DNA from: Gavia stellata
Lineage: Eukaryota > Chordata > Aves > Gaviiformes > Gaviidae
NCBI RefSeq assembly: GCF_030936135.1
Contig: NC_082632.1
Location: 1 to 64,000 of the forward strand
Length of the DNA stretch: 64,000 nucleotides
Direction of reading: 5' to 3'
Translations under genes and position numbers: made by a program
Notes under the pieces: model-generated
What the model was told of the DNA's origin: nothing
The model's input: the letters and a program-made list of their open reading frames with translations, nothing else
The model's database searches: none
Shown here: in pieces, positions 41,686 through 52,985 of the stretch
Layout: every line of letters starts with the position of its first letter
How positions within the stretch are numbered: position 1 is the stretch's first letter

Positions 41686-43224
41686 ATGACCATGACCGTG
41701 ATGGCGGCGGCGGCGGCGGCCACGACATATCCGGGCCGGGTTTGGGGTCCCCCTGAGGGGATCCCCGGTGGGGTCACCCCTTCCCCACCCCGACACTTCA
41801 CCTTCGAGCCTCCGGTAGGGCCCAGCGGCCCCCCTAGGCCCCGCCGCCGCCACCGCCGCGTCCTTTACCCGCCTGCTGTGAGTACCGGACGGCTGCGTTC
41901 CCCCGGGGGGTGGGGCGGGGGAAGGGGGGGGGGATCCCTCCTCGGTCCCCTGGGTCCCCGGCTCCTGGGTCCCTGGGGGGGGGCAGGATGAGGCACATTT
42001 CCCGGAGGAGCGGGGGGGGTGAGTCATTTCCTCCCCCCGCCCGCCTCCGGCCTGACTCAGCCCCCCCGGGGGGAGCACCCGGTGTCCTGGGGAGGGCCCC
42101 GGGGGTCACCTCACCCCCCCCCCCCGGGCCAGTGTTTGCCCCAGGGAAGGGCTAATTTGCCCCCCCAGGGAGGGGCAATTCCCCCAGTCGCCTTTCTGGA
42201 AGCTAAGCAGGGTCGGAGAGGGTTTGCCCTCGGATGGGTTCCCTAAGCTTGATCAGGAGTGGCATTTCCCCCAGCCGGGGGGGGGTTATTTGCCTCGGGG
42301 GAGGGACCTGGGGGTGTATCCCTCCCTCCCAGGAGAGTATTTGCCCCCCTGGAGGGGTTATTTGCCCCGGGGGAGGAACCTGGGGGTGTATCCCTCCCTC
42401 CCAGGAGAGTATTTGCCCTCCTGGGGGGGTTATTTGCACCGGGGGAGGGATCTGGGGGTGAATCCCTCCCTCCCAGGAGAGTATTTGCCCCCGTGGGGGG
42501 GTTATTTGCCCCGGGGGAGGAACCTGGGGGTGTATTCCCTCCCTCCCAGGAGAGTATTTGCCCTCCTGGGGGGGTTATTTGCCCCGGGGGGGGACCTGGG
42601 GGTGAATCCCCCCCTCCCAGAGGAGTATTTTCCCCCCCTGGGGAGGGTTATTTGGCCCGGGGGGGTAATTACCCCAGTTACCCTTCTGGAAGCTAAACAG
42701 GGTCGGGGGGTGTTTGCCCTTGAATGGGTTTCCTAAACCTCATCGGGGGCAGTTATTTGCCCCCAGGGCGGGGGGATTTGCCCCCAGGGAGGGGGTATTT
42801 GCCCCCGGCAGGTCGGTTCTTACCCCACTTTGTTGCCCCCCAGGTGCGGCGGCCGCCCCCCACGGAGGAGCCGAGCGCGGCGAAGCGGCTCCTGGTGCTG
42901 CTGTTGGCCGTGGTGAGCGCCCAGGTGTACAACGCGCCCGGGGACGTGACACCCGAGGTGGCTGCGACGACGGCGGTGACACCCGAAACACCCACGGTGA
43001 CACCCGAAACACCCGCGGTATCTGCTGTGACATCCCTGCTGGGGGACGGAGCGCTGCTCAGGACTGCTGTGACACCCACGGGGACAACCCGGACACCCAA
43101 TGAGACACTGGTGGGGACACTGGCAGCACCTGTGGGGACACCCATGGGTGCCTCCTGCCCCCGTCTGCTGCTGTCACCTGCCCTGCGGCCCCACAACTGC
43201 ACAGCCAGCGGCACTGCCCGCTGA
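41686..43224 (+). CDS. IER3: IER3 (IEX-1), immediate early response 3
   Basis: Two exons, 41686-41877 and 42844-43224, joined in phase 0, give 190 residues (human 156). IER3 is a short-lived stress- and growth-factor-induced regulator of apoptosis and ERK/AKT signalling. Exon 1 reads MTMTVMAAAAAATTYPGR, HFTFEPP (human IFTFDPLPEP, ERK docking) and RRHRRVLYPPA (human SRRVLYPRV). Exon 2 starts VRRPPPTEEPSAAKRLLVLL (human [20 protein letters not shown]) and continues into a hydrophobic segment. The C-terminal half is unlike human: VTPETPTVTPETP repeats and a CPRLLLSPALRPHNCT end, without the human C-terminal LSTFLQQ-like motif. It lies downstream of DDR1 on the same strand; human has the two genes adjacent. 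Donor GCT|GTGAGT and acceptor CCCCCCAG are clean. Confidence 0.9.
42196..42240 (+). pseudogene. 5S rRNA-like fragment, copy 1
   Basis: GGAAGCTAAGCAGGGTCGG followed, after exactly 15 nt, by GGATGGG, the same words and spacing as vertebrate 5S rRNA positions about 54-94 (box A to box C of the internal promoter). The rest of 5S rRNA is not recognisable. Confidence 0.6.
42686..42730 (+). pseudogene. 5S rRNA-like fragment, copy 2
   Basis: GGAAGCTAAACAGGGTCGG, 15 nt, GAATGGG; a slightly diverged second copy 490 bp downstream of the first, on the other side of the minisatellite. Confidence 0.55.
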
Positions 43225-43760
43225 GGGGCACCCAGGATGCTCACCCTGGTCTCAGGGTGGCACCCCAGACTGTCACCTCTGCCTCGGGGTGGCACCCAGC
43301 ACCCTGCCGTGCCTATCGCCGTGGCCTCAGGGCTGTGCCTAATGCGCTGGACTGGTGGCTGTGCCTATTGTAGTGGCCACAGGGTGGCACCACGCACCCA
43401 TGGGTGCCCCTCACCTCAGCCTCGGGGTGGCACCCAGTGCCCCAGGGACACTTTAGGGCCCATCACCCTGGCCTTAGGACTGTGACGGCACCCAGCACCC
43501 ATGGGTGCCCCTCACCATGCACTCAAAGAGGCATTCAGCACCCATGGGTACCCCTACCTCACCTTTGGGGCCGCCCCTAGCACCCATGGGTGCCCCTCAT
43601 CCCACCTTGGGGCTGCTCACCTCATCCCCTTCCCCCCCCATGGTATTTATTTATTGTATTTGTATTTATTTTGCTGTTATTTAATTACGGGTTATTTAAG
43701 TTTATTTAATTGCGGGTTATTTAACGTGATTTGGGGGTATTTAATAATTGCTGTTATTTA
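43225..43760 (+). promoter_or_regulatory. IER3: IER3 3'UTR with AU-rich elements
   Basis: After the stop codon a GGTGGCACCCAGCACCCATG-rich stretch is followed by an abrupt AT-rich tail. TATTTATTTATT at 43644-43655 contains the UUAUUUAUU destabilising nonamer, and further ATTTA-like words run to 43760. Human IER3 mRNA is likewise short-lived. No clear AATAAA directly follows; an AATAAA on the plus strand occurs at about 44302. Confidence 0.7.
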
Positions 43761-44105
43761 ACGTGAGTCGCTGTTGGGTCTTCATTGGAGCGTCATGTGG
43801 TCGCGGTGTCAGGGGGAGCCCTTAAACCCCCCCCCCCAAACCCCCCTCGAGCCCCTCCGCCCGCCTGCAACCCCCTCTGCCCGCACCTTCGCTCGGGAGA
43901 AACGGGCCGGAAGCACTTCCTTCTCCCTGACGTGCGAGAAAATAGGATTTTTCCATGTTTTTTGCCCCAATTTCCAGGCTGGGGAGGGGCGGAGGCACTG
44001 CACCCACTATTTTGGGGGTGTCCGATGCAGGGAGTTAAAGAAAACCCCCATTTTAGGCAGAAAAACATCACTTCTCATCGCGAGTCGGCCGCGGGACGCA
44101 CGTGG
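43761..44105. other. Spacer between convergent IER3 and ZNF-A
   Basis: Largely unique sequence; no gene or repeat recognised. Confidence 0.4.
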
Positions 44106-44119
44106 GCGCCCAGCTCTTG

Positions 44120-44125
44120 TTTATT
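44120..44125 (-). terminator. ZNF-A polyadenylation signal
   Basis: TTTATT on the plus strand is AATAAA on the minus strand, about 1.8 kb after the ZNF-A stop codon and followed (minus strand) by GC-rich sequence. The 3'UTR would be 45920 down to about 44100. Confidence 0.55.
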
Positions 44126-44879
44126 GAACCGACTCGTAGGCGATGCTGGAATACAAAGTCACAAGAGTAACAAAACAAAACAAAAAAATCTATTTTCTTT
44201 TTAAAAAAAAAAAACAACCCGCTGTAAACAGCTCGATTTTGCTCCCATTTTGGGGGGGGAAATGTTGGGGGGGACCGGGCAAACCCCGCGGTTGACTCGG
44301 GACAATAAAGTCTTTCCTCCGAGCCGCGTGCTCGGCAGTGCCGATGACCCAAATTGCGGCTTTTTTTCCCCCCGTAACGGCACTTGGGGAGCATCATCGC
44401 TGCCCGGCCATGCCGAAAAACCACGAACAAGACACATGACAGCAGTAAAAAGAACAAAAAGAGAAATACCGCCCATCGATCCCAGATGGGACTCACCCCC
44501 AGCCCACCCCCCAAAATAATCTGCCCAAAAAGAGCGAAACCCAGCAGAAAACGGGGAAAAAAAAGCCCCAAAACAACTTTTCTGCTTTGGTTTTGACCAC
44601 TTCCCACCTAGGACAGATGCGGTAAATTTTTGGGTCGTGTTCAGCAGTGTTTTAAAACACAGCGGGGAGGATGAAGGGGTGGGAAAAGTCCGTTAAAAAT
44701 CATCTTAATTAGGTGAGGAATCGATTTTATTCGCTTCCCCAAAAAATCTGAGGGGTGGCAGCGGGTGCTGCCTCCCACCCCGCCCCCACCATGGGGATAG
44801 TGATTTGGGGAAGGGATGTGTCTTCCTGCTGTGAAAAGGTGGTAATTTGGTTAAAAACTTAAGGGGAGGGGGTGGTCCC

Positions 44880-45895
44880 CTTAATTAAATCATTAATTAG
44901 CTGCCAAGGCTGAATGGCTCTGGGTGGGAACAAGCCCCGCCCTCCCATGGGTCTTTGTGGTCAACCCAAGTTGGGTGTTGGGTGAGCGGCTGGGGAGGTT
45001 GGGTGAAGGATGGAGCCGGGGCTTGGCGGGACTCCTCATTCCCCCATAATTAGGGAGATATTAATTAATTACCCACGAAGGCTGAACGGCTCCGGGTAGG
45101 AACAACCCCCCCAACGCCGGGTCTTTGAGGTCAACTCCGGTTGGGCGTTGGGCGAGCGGCTGGGGAGGTTGGCAGGAGGATGGAGCCGCGGAATGAAGGG
45201 GACTTCCCCGTCCCCCTAATTAGAGGGAACGTTAATTAACCCACGAAGGCTGAACGGCTCCCCGCAGGACCAACCGCCCCAACACCGGGTCTTTGAGGCC
45301 AACTCCGGTTGGCCATTGGGCGAGCGGCTGGGGAGGAGGACGGAGCTGGGACTGCGGTCAGGGTTGGAGGAGCGCCCTCATCCCTAATTAGAGAGATCAT
45401 TAATTAGCCACCGGGTCTGAACAGCTCCGGGTGGGATCAAGCCCCCCAGCACCAGGTCTTTGAGGTCAACCCAGGTTGGGTGTTGGGCGAGCGGCTGGGG
45501 GAGGCAGGGGGAAGGATGGAGCCGGGGCCACGGCTGGGGATGGAGGAGCTCCCTCATCCCTAATTAGAGAGATCATTAATTAGCCACCGGGTCTGAACAG
45601 CTCCGGGTGGGATCAAGCCCCCCAGCACCAGGTCTTTGAGGTCAACTCCGGTTGACCAGGTCTTTGAGGTCAACTCCAGTTGGGCGTTGGGCGAGCGGCT
45701 GGGGAGGTCGGCAGGAGGACGGAGCCGCGGAATGAAGGGGACTTCCCCGTCCCCCTAATTAGAGGGAGCGTTAATTAACCCACGAAGGCTGAACGGCTCC
45801 GGGTAGGACCAACCGCCCCCAACGCCGCGTCTTTGAGGCCAACTCCGGTTGGGCGTTGGGCGAGCGGCTGGGGAGGTGGGGAGGAGGACGGAGCC
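44880..45895 (-). repeat. ZNF-A 3'UTR tandem repeat, about 165-190 bp unit
   Basis: Six copies of a long unit containing TTAATTAGCCACCGGGTCTG, GGTCTTTGAGGTCAACTCCG, TTGGGCGAGCGGCTGGGGAG and a closing CCTAATTAGAGGGAG. The last copy reaches the end of the coding region. Confidence 0.85.
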
Positions 45896-45920
45896 GCGCC
45901 CAGGGCCCGGCACCCGCTGC

Positions 45921-48900
45921 TCAGTTGATGAGGGAGGAGGTCTGGGCCCCCGAGGCGGGCGCCGAGGGGAAGGAGGGGTGGGGGAAGGCGCGGGCGGGGA
46001 AGGACAGGGCCCACGGCAGGTCCAGGGCGGGGCTGGAGAGGGAAGGGATGGGCAGGGGCGAGGGGGAGGCAGGGAAGGAGGGCAGCGAGGGGATGGGGGC
46101 CGCCGGGCCGCCCAACGGCGGGGAGAAGGCGGCGCTGGAGAAGGCGCCGGAGGGGTTGGCGGCGGCAGCAGTGGCGGCGGCGGCTTTGGGCTTGTCCCCG
46201 GCGTGGGTGCGTTGGTGGCGGTTGAGGTGGGAGCTACGGCTGAAGCACTTGCCGCACTCGGGACACTTGTAGGGCTTCTCGCCGGTGTGGACGCGTTGGT
46301 GGATGGTGAGCTCGGAGCGTTGGATGAAGCTCTTGCCGCATTCGGGGCATTGGTAGGGTTTCTCGCCGAGGTGGGTGCGTTGGTGGGTGATGAGGTTGGA
46401 GGAGACGCTGAAGCATTTGCCGCACTCACCGCAACGGTACGGTTTCTCCCCGGTGTGCATCCGGCGATGGATGGTCAGGTCCGACTTCTGGATGAAACCC
46501 TTCCCGCAGTCCCCGCAGGCGTAGGGTTTCTCTCCGGTGTGGATACGCCGGTGTTTAACCAGCGCCGAACGTTGCCCAAACCCCTTCCCACATTCCCCGC
46601 ACTTATAGGGTTTCTCCGGCGGTGCCGCCGGCGCCGTCTCACCGGTGCCGGTATCCGATTCCCTCCCGCAATCCATACATTGCTGAGCGCGGGGACGTAA
46701 CCCCACCGCGCTGCCCCGGTTCTTCCCGCAATCCGGGCATTTGGGGGACTGCCCCACGGTTCCCCCGGCACCGTGGGCGCGTTGATGCTTGAGCAAGGCG
46801 GCGCCTTGACTGAAACATCGCCCGCATTGGGCGCATTGGAAGAGGCGACCGTGACGGTGAGCGGCCAAGAAGCCGGCTAGATGTTCGGGGCAACGGTAGG
46901 ACGCCCGTTCGGCCGCGTGGATCTTCTGGTGCCGGTCAAGGTGGGAGCTGACGCTGAAGCTCTTACCGCATTCGGCACAGGTGTAGGGTCGTTCGCCGGT
47001 GTGTACCCGTTGATGCCGTTCCAGGTCGGAGCGTTGGATGAAACCTTTGCCGCAATCGCCACAAGCAAACGGCCGTTCGCCGGTATGGATGCGCCGGTGT
47101 TGGGTGAGGTTGGAGCCTCGGCTGAAGCTCTTACCGCAATCGCCGCAGCGGTGAGGCCGTTCGCCACTGTGGGTCTTCCGGTGTTTGGCCAAGGCGGAAC
47201 GTTGGGCGAAGCTCTTACCGCATTCGGGGCAACGGTGAGGAGCCGGCGACCCCTCCGGCGGAGGTGGTCGAGGACGGGTGCGGGGTTGGGCGGGTGGACC
47301 GGGTCCGCCGGCGTGGGTACGGCGATGCCGGTCGAGGTGGGAGCTGACGCTGAACCGTTTGCCGCAGTCGCCGCAAGGATATGGCCGTTCGCCGGTGTGA
47401 ACCCGTCGGTGCCGCTCCAGGTCGGAGCGTTGGATGAAGCCTTTGCCGCAATCACCGCAACGGTGTGGTCGTTCACCGGTGTGGATACGCCGGTGCTGGG
47501 CGAGGTTGGACCCTCGGCTGAAGCCTTTGCCGCAGTCACCACACCGGTGCGGCTTCTCCCCGCCGCGTTCCGGCTGCCGAGCCGATTGCCGACACCGCCG
47601 CCCGCACTCGGAACACCGGCGCGGTTTTACCGGACTCTGTGACCGGTTCCGCGTCCCGCATTCGGCACAACCGCCCCGGGATGCCGGCGATGCCGCGCCG
47701 CCCTTCTTGCCCCCGTTCCCTTTACCCACGACGGGGGGTTCGCCCGCCTGTCCCCCGCTTTGGCGCTGGTCGGCCTCCTCCAGCGCCGTCTCCTCGCCGT
47801 CCCGCGCTGCCGAATCCTCTTCCGTCCCGCTCCCGGCGCCAGTGCCTGCACCGGCGTGAGAAACCATGAGCCCCTCCCGGCACAACGCCCGCCCCCCAAA
47901 TTCATTTTAAGCCCCCCCCAACATGGGGAAACGTCATCGAGCTGGACTTCTGGAAGACCTTTGGCGCAGTGCCGCGCGCCGTCCTTCTCCCTAAGATGGA
48001 GAGGAGTTGGGATCCGGCGGATGAGGGATTGGGTGGGTGGCGGCATCCAGAGTCGCGGTTGACGGCTCCGTGTCCGCTGCCGGGCCGGGAGAGGAGGAGG
48101 CTCATGGTGGTCCTCGCGGTGGCCCTCGTGGTGGCCCACCAGGCGTCATGGGGACGGAGGTTTTGGTGGGACCGAGGGGGAATGGTTTTAAGGTAAAAAA
48201 GGGCGGATTCCGACTAGATCCAAGGAAGAAATTCTTCCCGCTGAGAGTGGTGGGACACGGGAAGAGGTGGCCCCGAGAGCTCGGAGGTGGCCCATCCCTG
48301 GAGCCGGTCAAGGTCAGGTTGGCCGCGGCTCCGAGCACCCCAAGCGGGGAGAAGACATTCCCACCCGGGAGGTGGGTCCTGTCCCACCCAACCCCTTCCA
48401 TGACTCAATGAAAACCCACCCCCTGAACCCCCCAAAACTGCCCCCACCTCATATCCCATGGGATGATCCCAAGACGGAGGAATCTCAGGGAAGGTCTTGG
48501 AGGGCGGAGGGGGTCTTCGGAAGGTGTCCCCCCCAAATTTACCTCCATCCTTGGGCGTCTTCTTGCGGTTGCGGCGCTTCCCGCCTTGTCCCTGCTCCCG
48601 CACCAACTCCCGCAGCATCTTTTCCACCTGGCTCCGACCGGCCGTTTGCAGGATCAGGCCCAACTGGCGGCGTAAATCGGGGTTCACCCCCCCGTCGCTG
48701 GAACCGGCCCCCGCCGAGGGGGGGATTTGGGTGGGTTCGGGTTGACCCTGTTCCCCCTCCGCTTCCACCCCTGGGGAAAAAAAAAAAAACACAAAAAACA
48801 ACCCGAACGCCCCAATCCTTGGAGCCCTAAAAAGCCCAGGAATTCACCCAAATTTGGGGGGGTCCCCAAAAATCCTGAGGGTTCACCCAAATTTGAGGGG

Positions 48901-50703
48901 GCCCCGAAAAATAAGCGATTCACCCAAATTTAGGGGGTTGCCCAAACCTAAGGAAGGCGCTCAAATTTGGTTGGGGTCCCCCAAACTTAAGGGATTCACT
49001 CAGATTTGGGGGGTCCCCCAAAAAGCCTAAGGGATTCATGAAGATTTAGGGGGTCCCCAAAACCTAAGGGGTTCACCCAAATTTAAGGGTCCCCAAAAAA
49101 CTAAGAGGTTCACTGAAATTTGGGGGGGGGGGGTGTGAAAGAGAAGAGATTCACACGAATTTGGGGGGTCACCCAAACTTAAGGAGGTCGCTCAAATTTG
49201 GGGGGTCCCCAAAAACCTAAGGGATTCATCTAAATTTGGGGGGTCCCCCCAAACCTAAGGGATTGACCCAAATTTGGGGGGTCCCCCAAACCTAAGAAAT
49301 GCACCCAAATTTTAGAGGTTCCCCAAAACGTTATGGAATTCACACAAATTTAGGGGTTCCCCCAAATTTAAGGGATTCACCCAAATTTGGGGGGTCCCCA
49401 AAAACTTATGGAATTCACCCAAATTTAGGGGTTCCCCCAAATTTAAGGGATTCACCCAAATTTGGGGGGTCCCCAAAAACTTATGGAATTCACCCAAATT
49501 CGGGGATTCCCCCAAACTTCAGGGATTCACCCAAATTTGGGGGGTTCCCCCAAACCTAAGAAATGCACCCAAATTTGGGGGTCCCCAAAAACCTAAGGGA
49601 TTCACCCAAATTTGGGGGGGTCCCCAAAAACCTAAGGAAGTCACTCAAATTTCAAGGGGGTCCCCAAAAACCTAAGGAATTCACCTAATTTTGGGGGTCC
49701 CCCCAAACCTAAGAAATGCACCCAAATTTTGGGGGTCCCCAAAACCTAACAGAATTCACCCAAATTTAGGATGTCCCCCAATCCTAAGGAATTCACCCAA
49801 ATTTGGGGGTGTCCCCAAAACCTTATGGAATTGACCCAAATGTGGGGGTTCCCCCAAACCTAAGGAATTCACCCAAATTTTGGGGGTCCCCAAAAACTTA
49901 TGGAATTCACCCAATTTTGGGGGTTCCCCCAAACCTGAGGAATTCACCCAAATGTGAGGGTTCCCCAAAATCTAAGGGATTCACCCAAATTTGAGGGTTC
50001 CCCCACACCTAAGAAATGCACCCAAATTTTGGGGGGTCCCCAAAAACTTACAGAATACACCCCAATTTGGGGGGATCCCCAAAAACTTACGGACTTCACC
50101 CCAATTTGGCCTTTCCCCCAAACCTCAGGAATTCTCCCACATTTTGGGGGGGATCCCCACAACCGAAGGAGTTGACCCACATTTTTTGGGGGGGCTGTCC
50201 CCCCCCCCGCCGAACCCCAAAACTCACCCGACGCCAGTCCCCGCCTCCGGTGGGACTCGGCGAAGGCGGTGATGCGCGGCCAGCTGATCGCGATCTCCTC
50301 CGCTGCCGGGAAGAAGGGTTGGTCCTCAGGCGCCCAGACGCCCCGGTGAGGGGCTCCCTCACCCCCATTTCCCCCCAGCCCCCCCAATTCCCCCCCCCCA
50401 ACAACAGACCCTCCGTTTTGGGGTGAAACGCTCCACTTTTGGGCAAAAACAGGCTTCCACCAGCTCCAAGGGAAACTGAGGCAGCGTTGGGGTACAACCC
50501 CCCCCCCCCAATATCCACCCTGAGGCCATGGGATGCTCACAGCCCCCCCAAATTGTGCCTGGGGGGGGACACACATCCCCAACCTCCACATGGGGGGTGA
50601 CAATGGTGCTGGGCCCCCCCAGAATGACCCAACGCCCCCCAAATGAGACCGTCCCTCGGTGCCCCTTACCCAAAGAAATGACGTTCTCGTAGTTCTCCTG
50701 CAT
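45921..50703 (-). CDS. ZNF-A, C2H2 zinc-finger protein with KRAB-A stub
   Basis: Four coding exons on the minus strand (50703-50670, 50302-50228, 48770-48543, 47845-45921), every junction in phase 1, total 2262 nt, 753 residues. It starts [12 protein letters not shown], the C-terminal end of a KRAB A box, with GCCACCATGC at the start. Exon 3 gives [20 protein letters not shown]; exon 4 gives [20 protein letters not shown], a probable helix of unknown function, and a basic [12 protein letters not shown]. The last exon has about 13 intact C2H2 fingers with TGEKP linkers plus about five degenerate ones (for example CPDCGKNRG without histidines), then an Ala/Pro/Ser-rich tail ending SSLIN. Likely a nuclear DNA-binding regulator; target unknown. 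No orthologue name can be assigned. Confidence 0.88.
48543..48770 (-). CDS. ZNF-A exon 4 (LILQTAG helix)
   Basis: Acceptor TTTTCCCCAG on the minus strand, donor GGAG|GTAAAT; 228 nt, phase 1 to phase 1. The encoded [20 protein letters not shown] stretch is not a zinc finger and is not recognised. ZNF-C has no equivalent exon. Confidence 0.8.
48800..50200. repeat. ZNF-A intron array (TTCACCCAAATTTGGGGGGT)
   Basis: Units of about 35-38 bp (CACCCAAATTTGGGGGGTCC, CCAAAAACCTAAGGGATTCA). CCCAAATTTGGG is a 12-bp palindrome repeated in most units. Confidence 0.93.
50228..50302 (-). CDS. ZNF-A exon 3 ([14 protein letters not shown])
   Basis: 75 nt, phase 1 both ends, acceptor CCCGGCAG, donor TCGG|GTGAGT. 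Nearly identical in length and peptide to the ZNF-C exon at 61704-61778. Confidence 0.85.
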
Positions 50704-50710
50704 GGTGGCC
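50670..50710 (-). CDS. ZNF-A first coding exon (KRAB-A stub)
   Basis: Acceptor CATTTTTCAG, seven UTR bases, then ATG at 50703 and [11 protein letters not shown]. Ends in phase 1 like a normal KRAB A-box exon (SL-G split). Confidence 0.85.
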
Positions 50711-50929
50711 CTGAAAAATGGGGGGGGCCCTGGGGGGGACACGGGGGGGTCCCAAGGGGGTGGCGTCACCCCACAACCAAACGTCCGGCCCCTGCAATGA
50801 CAAGAGACCCCCCCCCATCCCCGTTAGCACCCCAATACCCCCCTTTTTCTGTGGGGAAGGGGGGGGGTGTCTGTGTCGTTCCCCCCCTCCTTGCTCCCCA
50901 AATTTTCCAGGGCTGTGCACCCCGATACC

Positions 50930-52215
50930 CAGGGAGTCCGGAGCTAAGGTGTGCCCGTGTTTTGGGGTGCCATGAGGATGCACCCCGCTTTTTGGGGTGC
51001 CCAGGGGTTGCACCCTGTTCTTTGGTGTACCCAGGGGATGCACCTCACTTTTTGGGGTGCCCAGGGGCTGCACCCTGTTCTTTGGGGTACCCAGGGGATG
51101 CACCCCACTTTTTGGGGTGCCCAGGGGGTGCTCACCCACAATTTGGGGTGCCCAGGGGTTGCTGCCTGGTCTATGGGGTGCCCAGGGGTGTGCTCCCCTG
51201 CTTTTTGGGGTGCTCAGGGGGGTGCTCACTCACTCTTTGGGGTGCCATGGGGATAGGCCTACTCTTTGGGGTACCCAGGGGATGCACCCAGCTTTTTGGG
51301 GTGCCCAAGGGCTGTGCCTGCTTTTTGGGGTACCCAAAGGATGCTCACCCACTCTTTGGGGTGCCCAGGGGGTGCTCCCCTGCTTTTTGGGGTGCCCAGC
51401 GGCTGCTCACCCACTCTTCAGCGTACCCAGCGGATGCACCCCACTCTTTGGGGTACCCAGGGGGTGCACCCTGTTCTTTGGGGTGCCCAGGGGATGCACC
51501 CAGTTTTTTGGGGTGCCCAGGGGGTGCTCACCCACTCTTTGGGGTGCCATGGAGATATGCCTGTTCTTTGGGGTACCCAAAGGATGCACCCCACTCTTAG
51601 GGGTACCCAGGGGATGCACCCTGTTCTTTGGGGGTACCCAGGGGATACACCCCGCTTTTTGGAGTGCCCAGGGGGTGCTCACCCACTTTTTGGGGTGCCA
51701 TGGAGATATGCCTGTTCTTTGGGGTACCCAAAGGATGCACCCAGCTTTTTGGGGTGCCCAGGGGATGCACCCTGTTCTTTGGGGTGCCCAGGGGATGCAC
51801 CCAGTTTTTTGGGGTGCCCAGGGGGTGCTCACCCACTCTTTGGGGTGCCATGGAGATATGCCTGTTCTTTGGGGTACCCAAAGGATGCATCCAGCTTTTT
51901 GGGGTGCCCAGGGGGTGCACCCTGTTCTTTGGGGTGCCCAGGGGATGCACCCAGTTTTTTGGGGTGCCCAAGGGGTGCTCACCCACTCTTTGGGGTGCCA
52001 TGGAGATATGCCTGTTCTTTGGGGTACCCAAAGGATGCACCCAGCTTTTTGGGGTGCCCAGGGGATGCACCCTGTTCTTTGGGGGTACCCAGGGGATACA
52101 CCCCGCTTTTTGGGGTGCCATGGGGGTGCCCCCCCTGCTCTTTGGGGTGCCCAGAGGATGCTCACCCACTCTTTGGGGTGCCCAGGGGCTGCACCCCCAC
52201 TCTTTGGGGTGCCCA
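50930..52215. repeat. ZNF-A first-intron array (TTTGGGGTGCCCAGGGGATG)
   Basis: About 36 units near 35 bp (CACCCTGTTCTTTGGGGTGC) with a 175-bp higher-order pattern including GCCATGGAGATATGCCTGTT. Confidence 0.93.
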
Positions 52216-52372
52216 TGGCCTCCCACCTCTGCACCCCCATCTCCCCCCCCCCCCCAGGACACAACCCCCCACCCCACCCCTGGAGCACCCACCGCGGGGG
52301 GGGGGTGGTGGGGGTGCAACCAGCGAGCACCCCGGGGCGGGGACCTTTTTTTGGGGGGGGGCCCCCCGTTAC

Positions 52373-52700
52373 CTGCGGCGGGGAGAAGGGGGGGCCCAGC
52401 CCGGCTTCCCGGGGCTCCCCCCCGGGCTCCGGGGACCCTCCTCGCCGAGCACCGGTCCCGGTGGAGGCGGCTCCCCGTGTGACCCGGATACAGTGAAGCT
52501 GTGGCCGCCCTCCTCCTCCTCCTCCCCCCCCCCTCCTCCTCCTCCTCCTCCTCCCCCTCCTCCTCCTCCTCCTCCTCCCGCACCAGCCAGGGCCCTCTAG
52601 CGGCCCCCGCCTCCGGTTCACCCCCCCCCCGACACCCCCTCACCCCACCCCCGGCTGCACCGACCCCTCCCCAGCGCCCGGATTCCACCACCCCCCCACC
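52373..52700 (-). promoter_or_regulatory. ZNF-A 5'UTR exon and CpG promoter
   Basis: Minus-strand donor CGCCGCAG|GTAACG after 52373, preceded by a CpG-rich leader and a (CCT)n tract at 52508-52580. The CAG|GTAACG donor is shared with the ZNF-C first exon. Upstream boundary uncertain. Confidence 0.55.
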
Positions 52701-52739
52701 ACCGGTGCCCCCCACCACTATGGGTGCTCAACCCCTATA

Positions 52740-52985
52740 TTAGACACTGGAGAATCCCTAGCGAGCGATGCTGTTGGATGGGGTGGGGCGGGGTGGGGGG
52801 GGGGCTCGTCCCGCTGCCCCCTGCACCCCTACTCTTGTCCTCTCTCGCCGTGGATGCCCTTAGGGACCCTCGAAGGGGAAGGGGGTGGGGGGGTCAAACA
52901 TGGGGGTCCGGAGCCCCAAATCCATCGGCCTTCAGAGGTGGGGGCAAATGTACCCTCAGGGGTTGACGCGGCGGTCCCCTGCCCA
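52740..52985. other. Unique spacer upstream of ZNF-A
   Basis: No gene recognised; GC-rich and non-repetitive. Confidence 0.4.

Larger units (their letters stand above)
42130..42745. repeat. IER3 intron array (GTATTTGCCCCGGGGGAGG)
   Basis: About nine units near 60 bp (TATTTGCCCCGGGGGAGGAA, TATCCCTCCCTCCCAGGAGA), flanked on both sides by a 5S-rRNA-like fragment. Confidence 0.9.

Noticed and set aside
44302..44307. Plus-strand AATAAA as the IER3 poly(A) signal
   Set aside because: It lies over 1 kb past the stop, beyond the AU-rich tail, and inside the putative ZNF-A 3'UTR; possible but unsupported.
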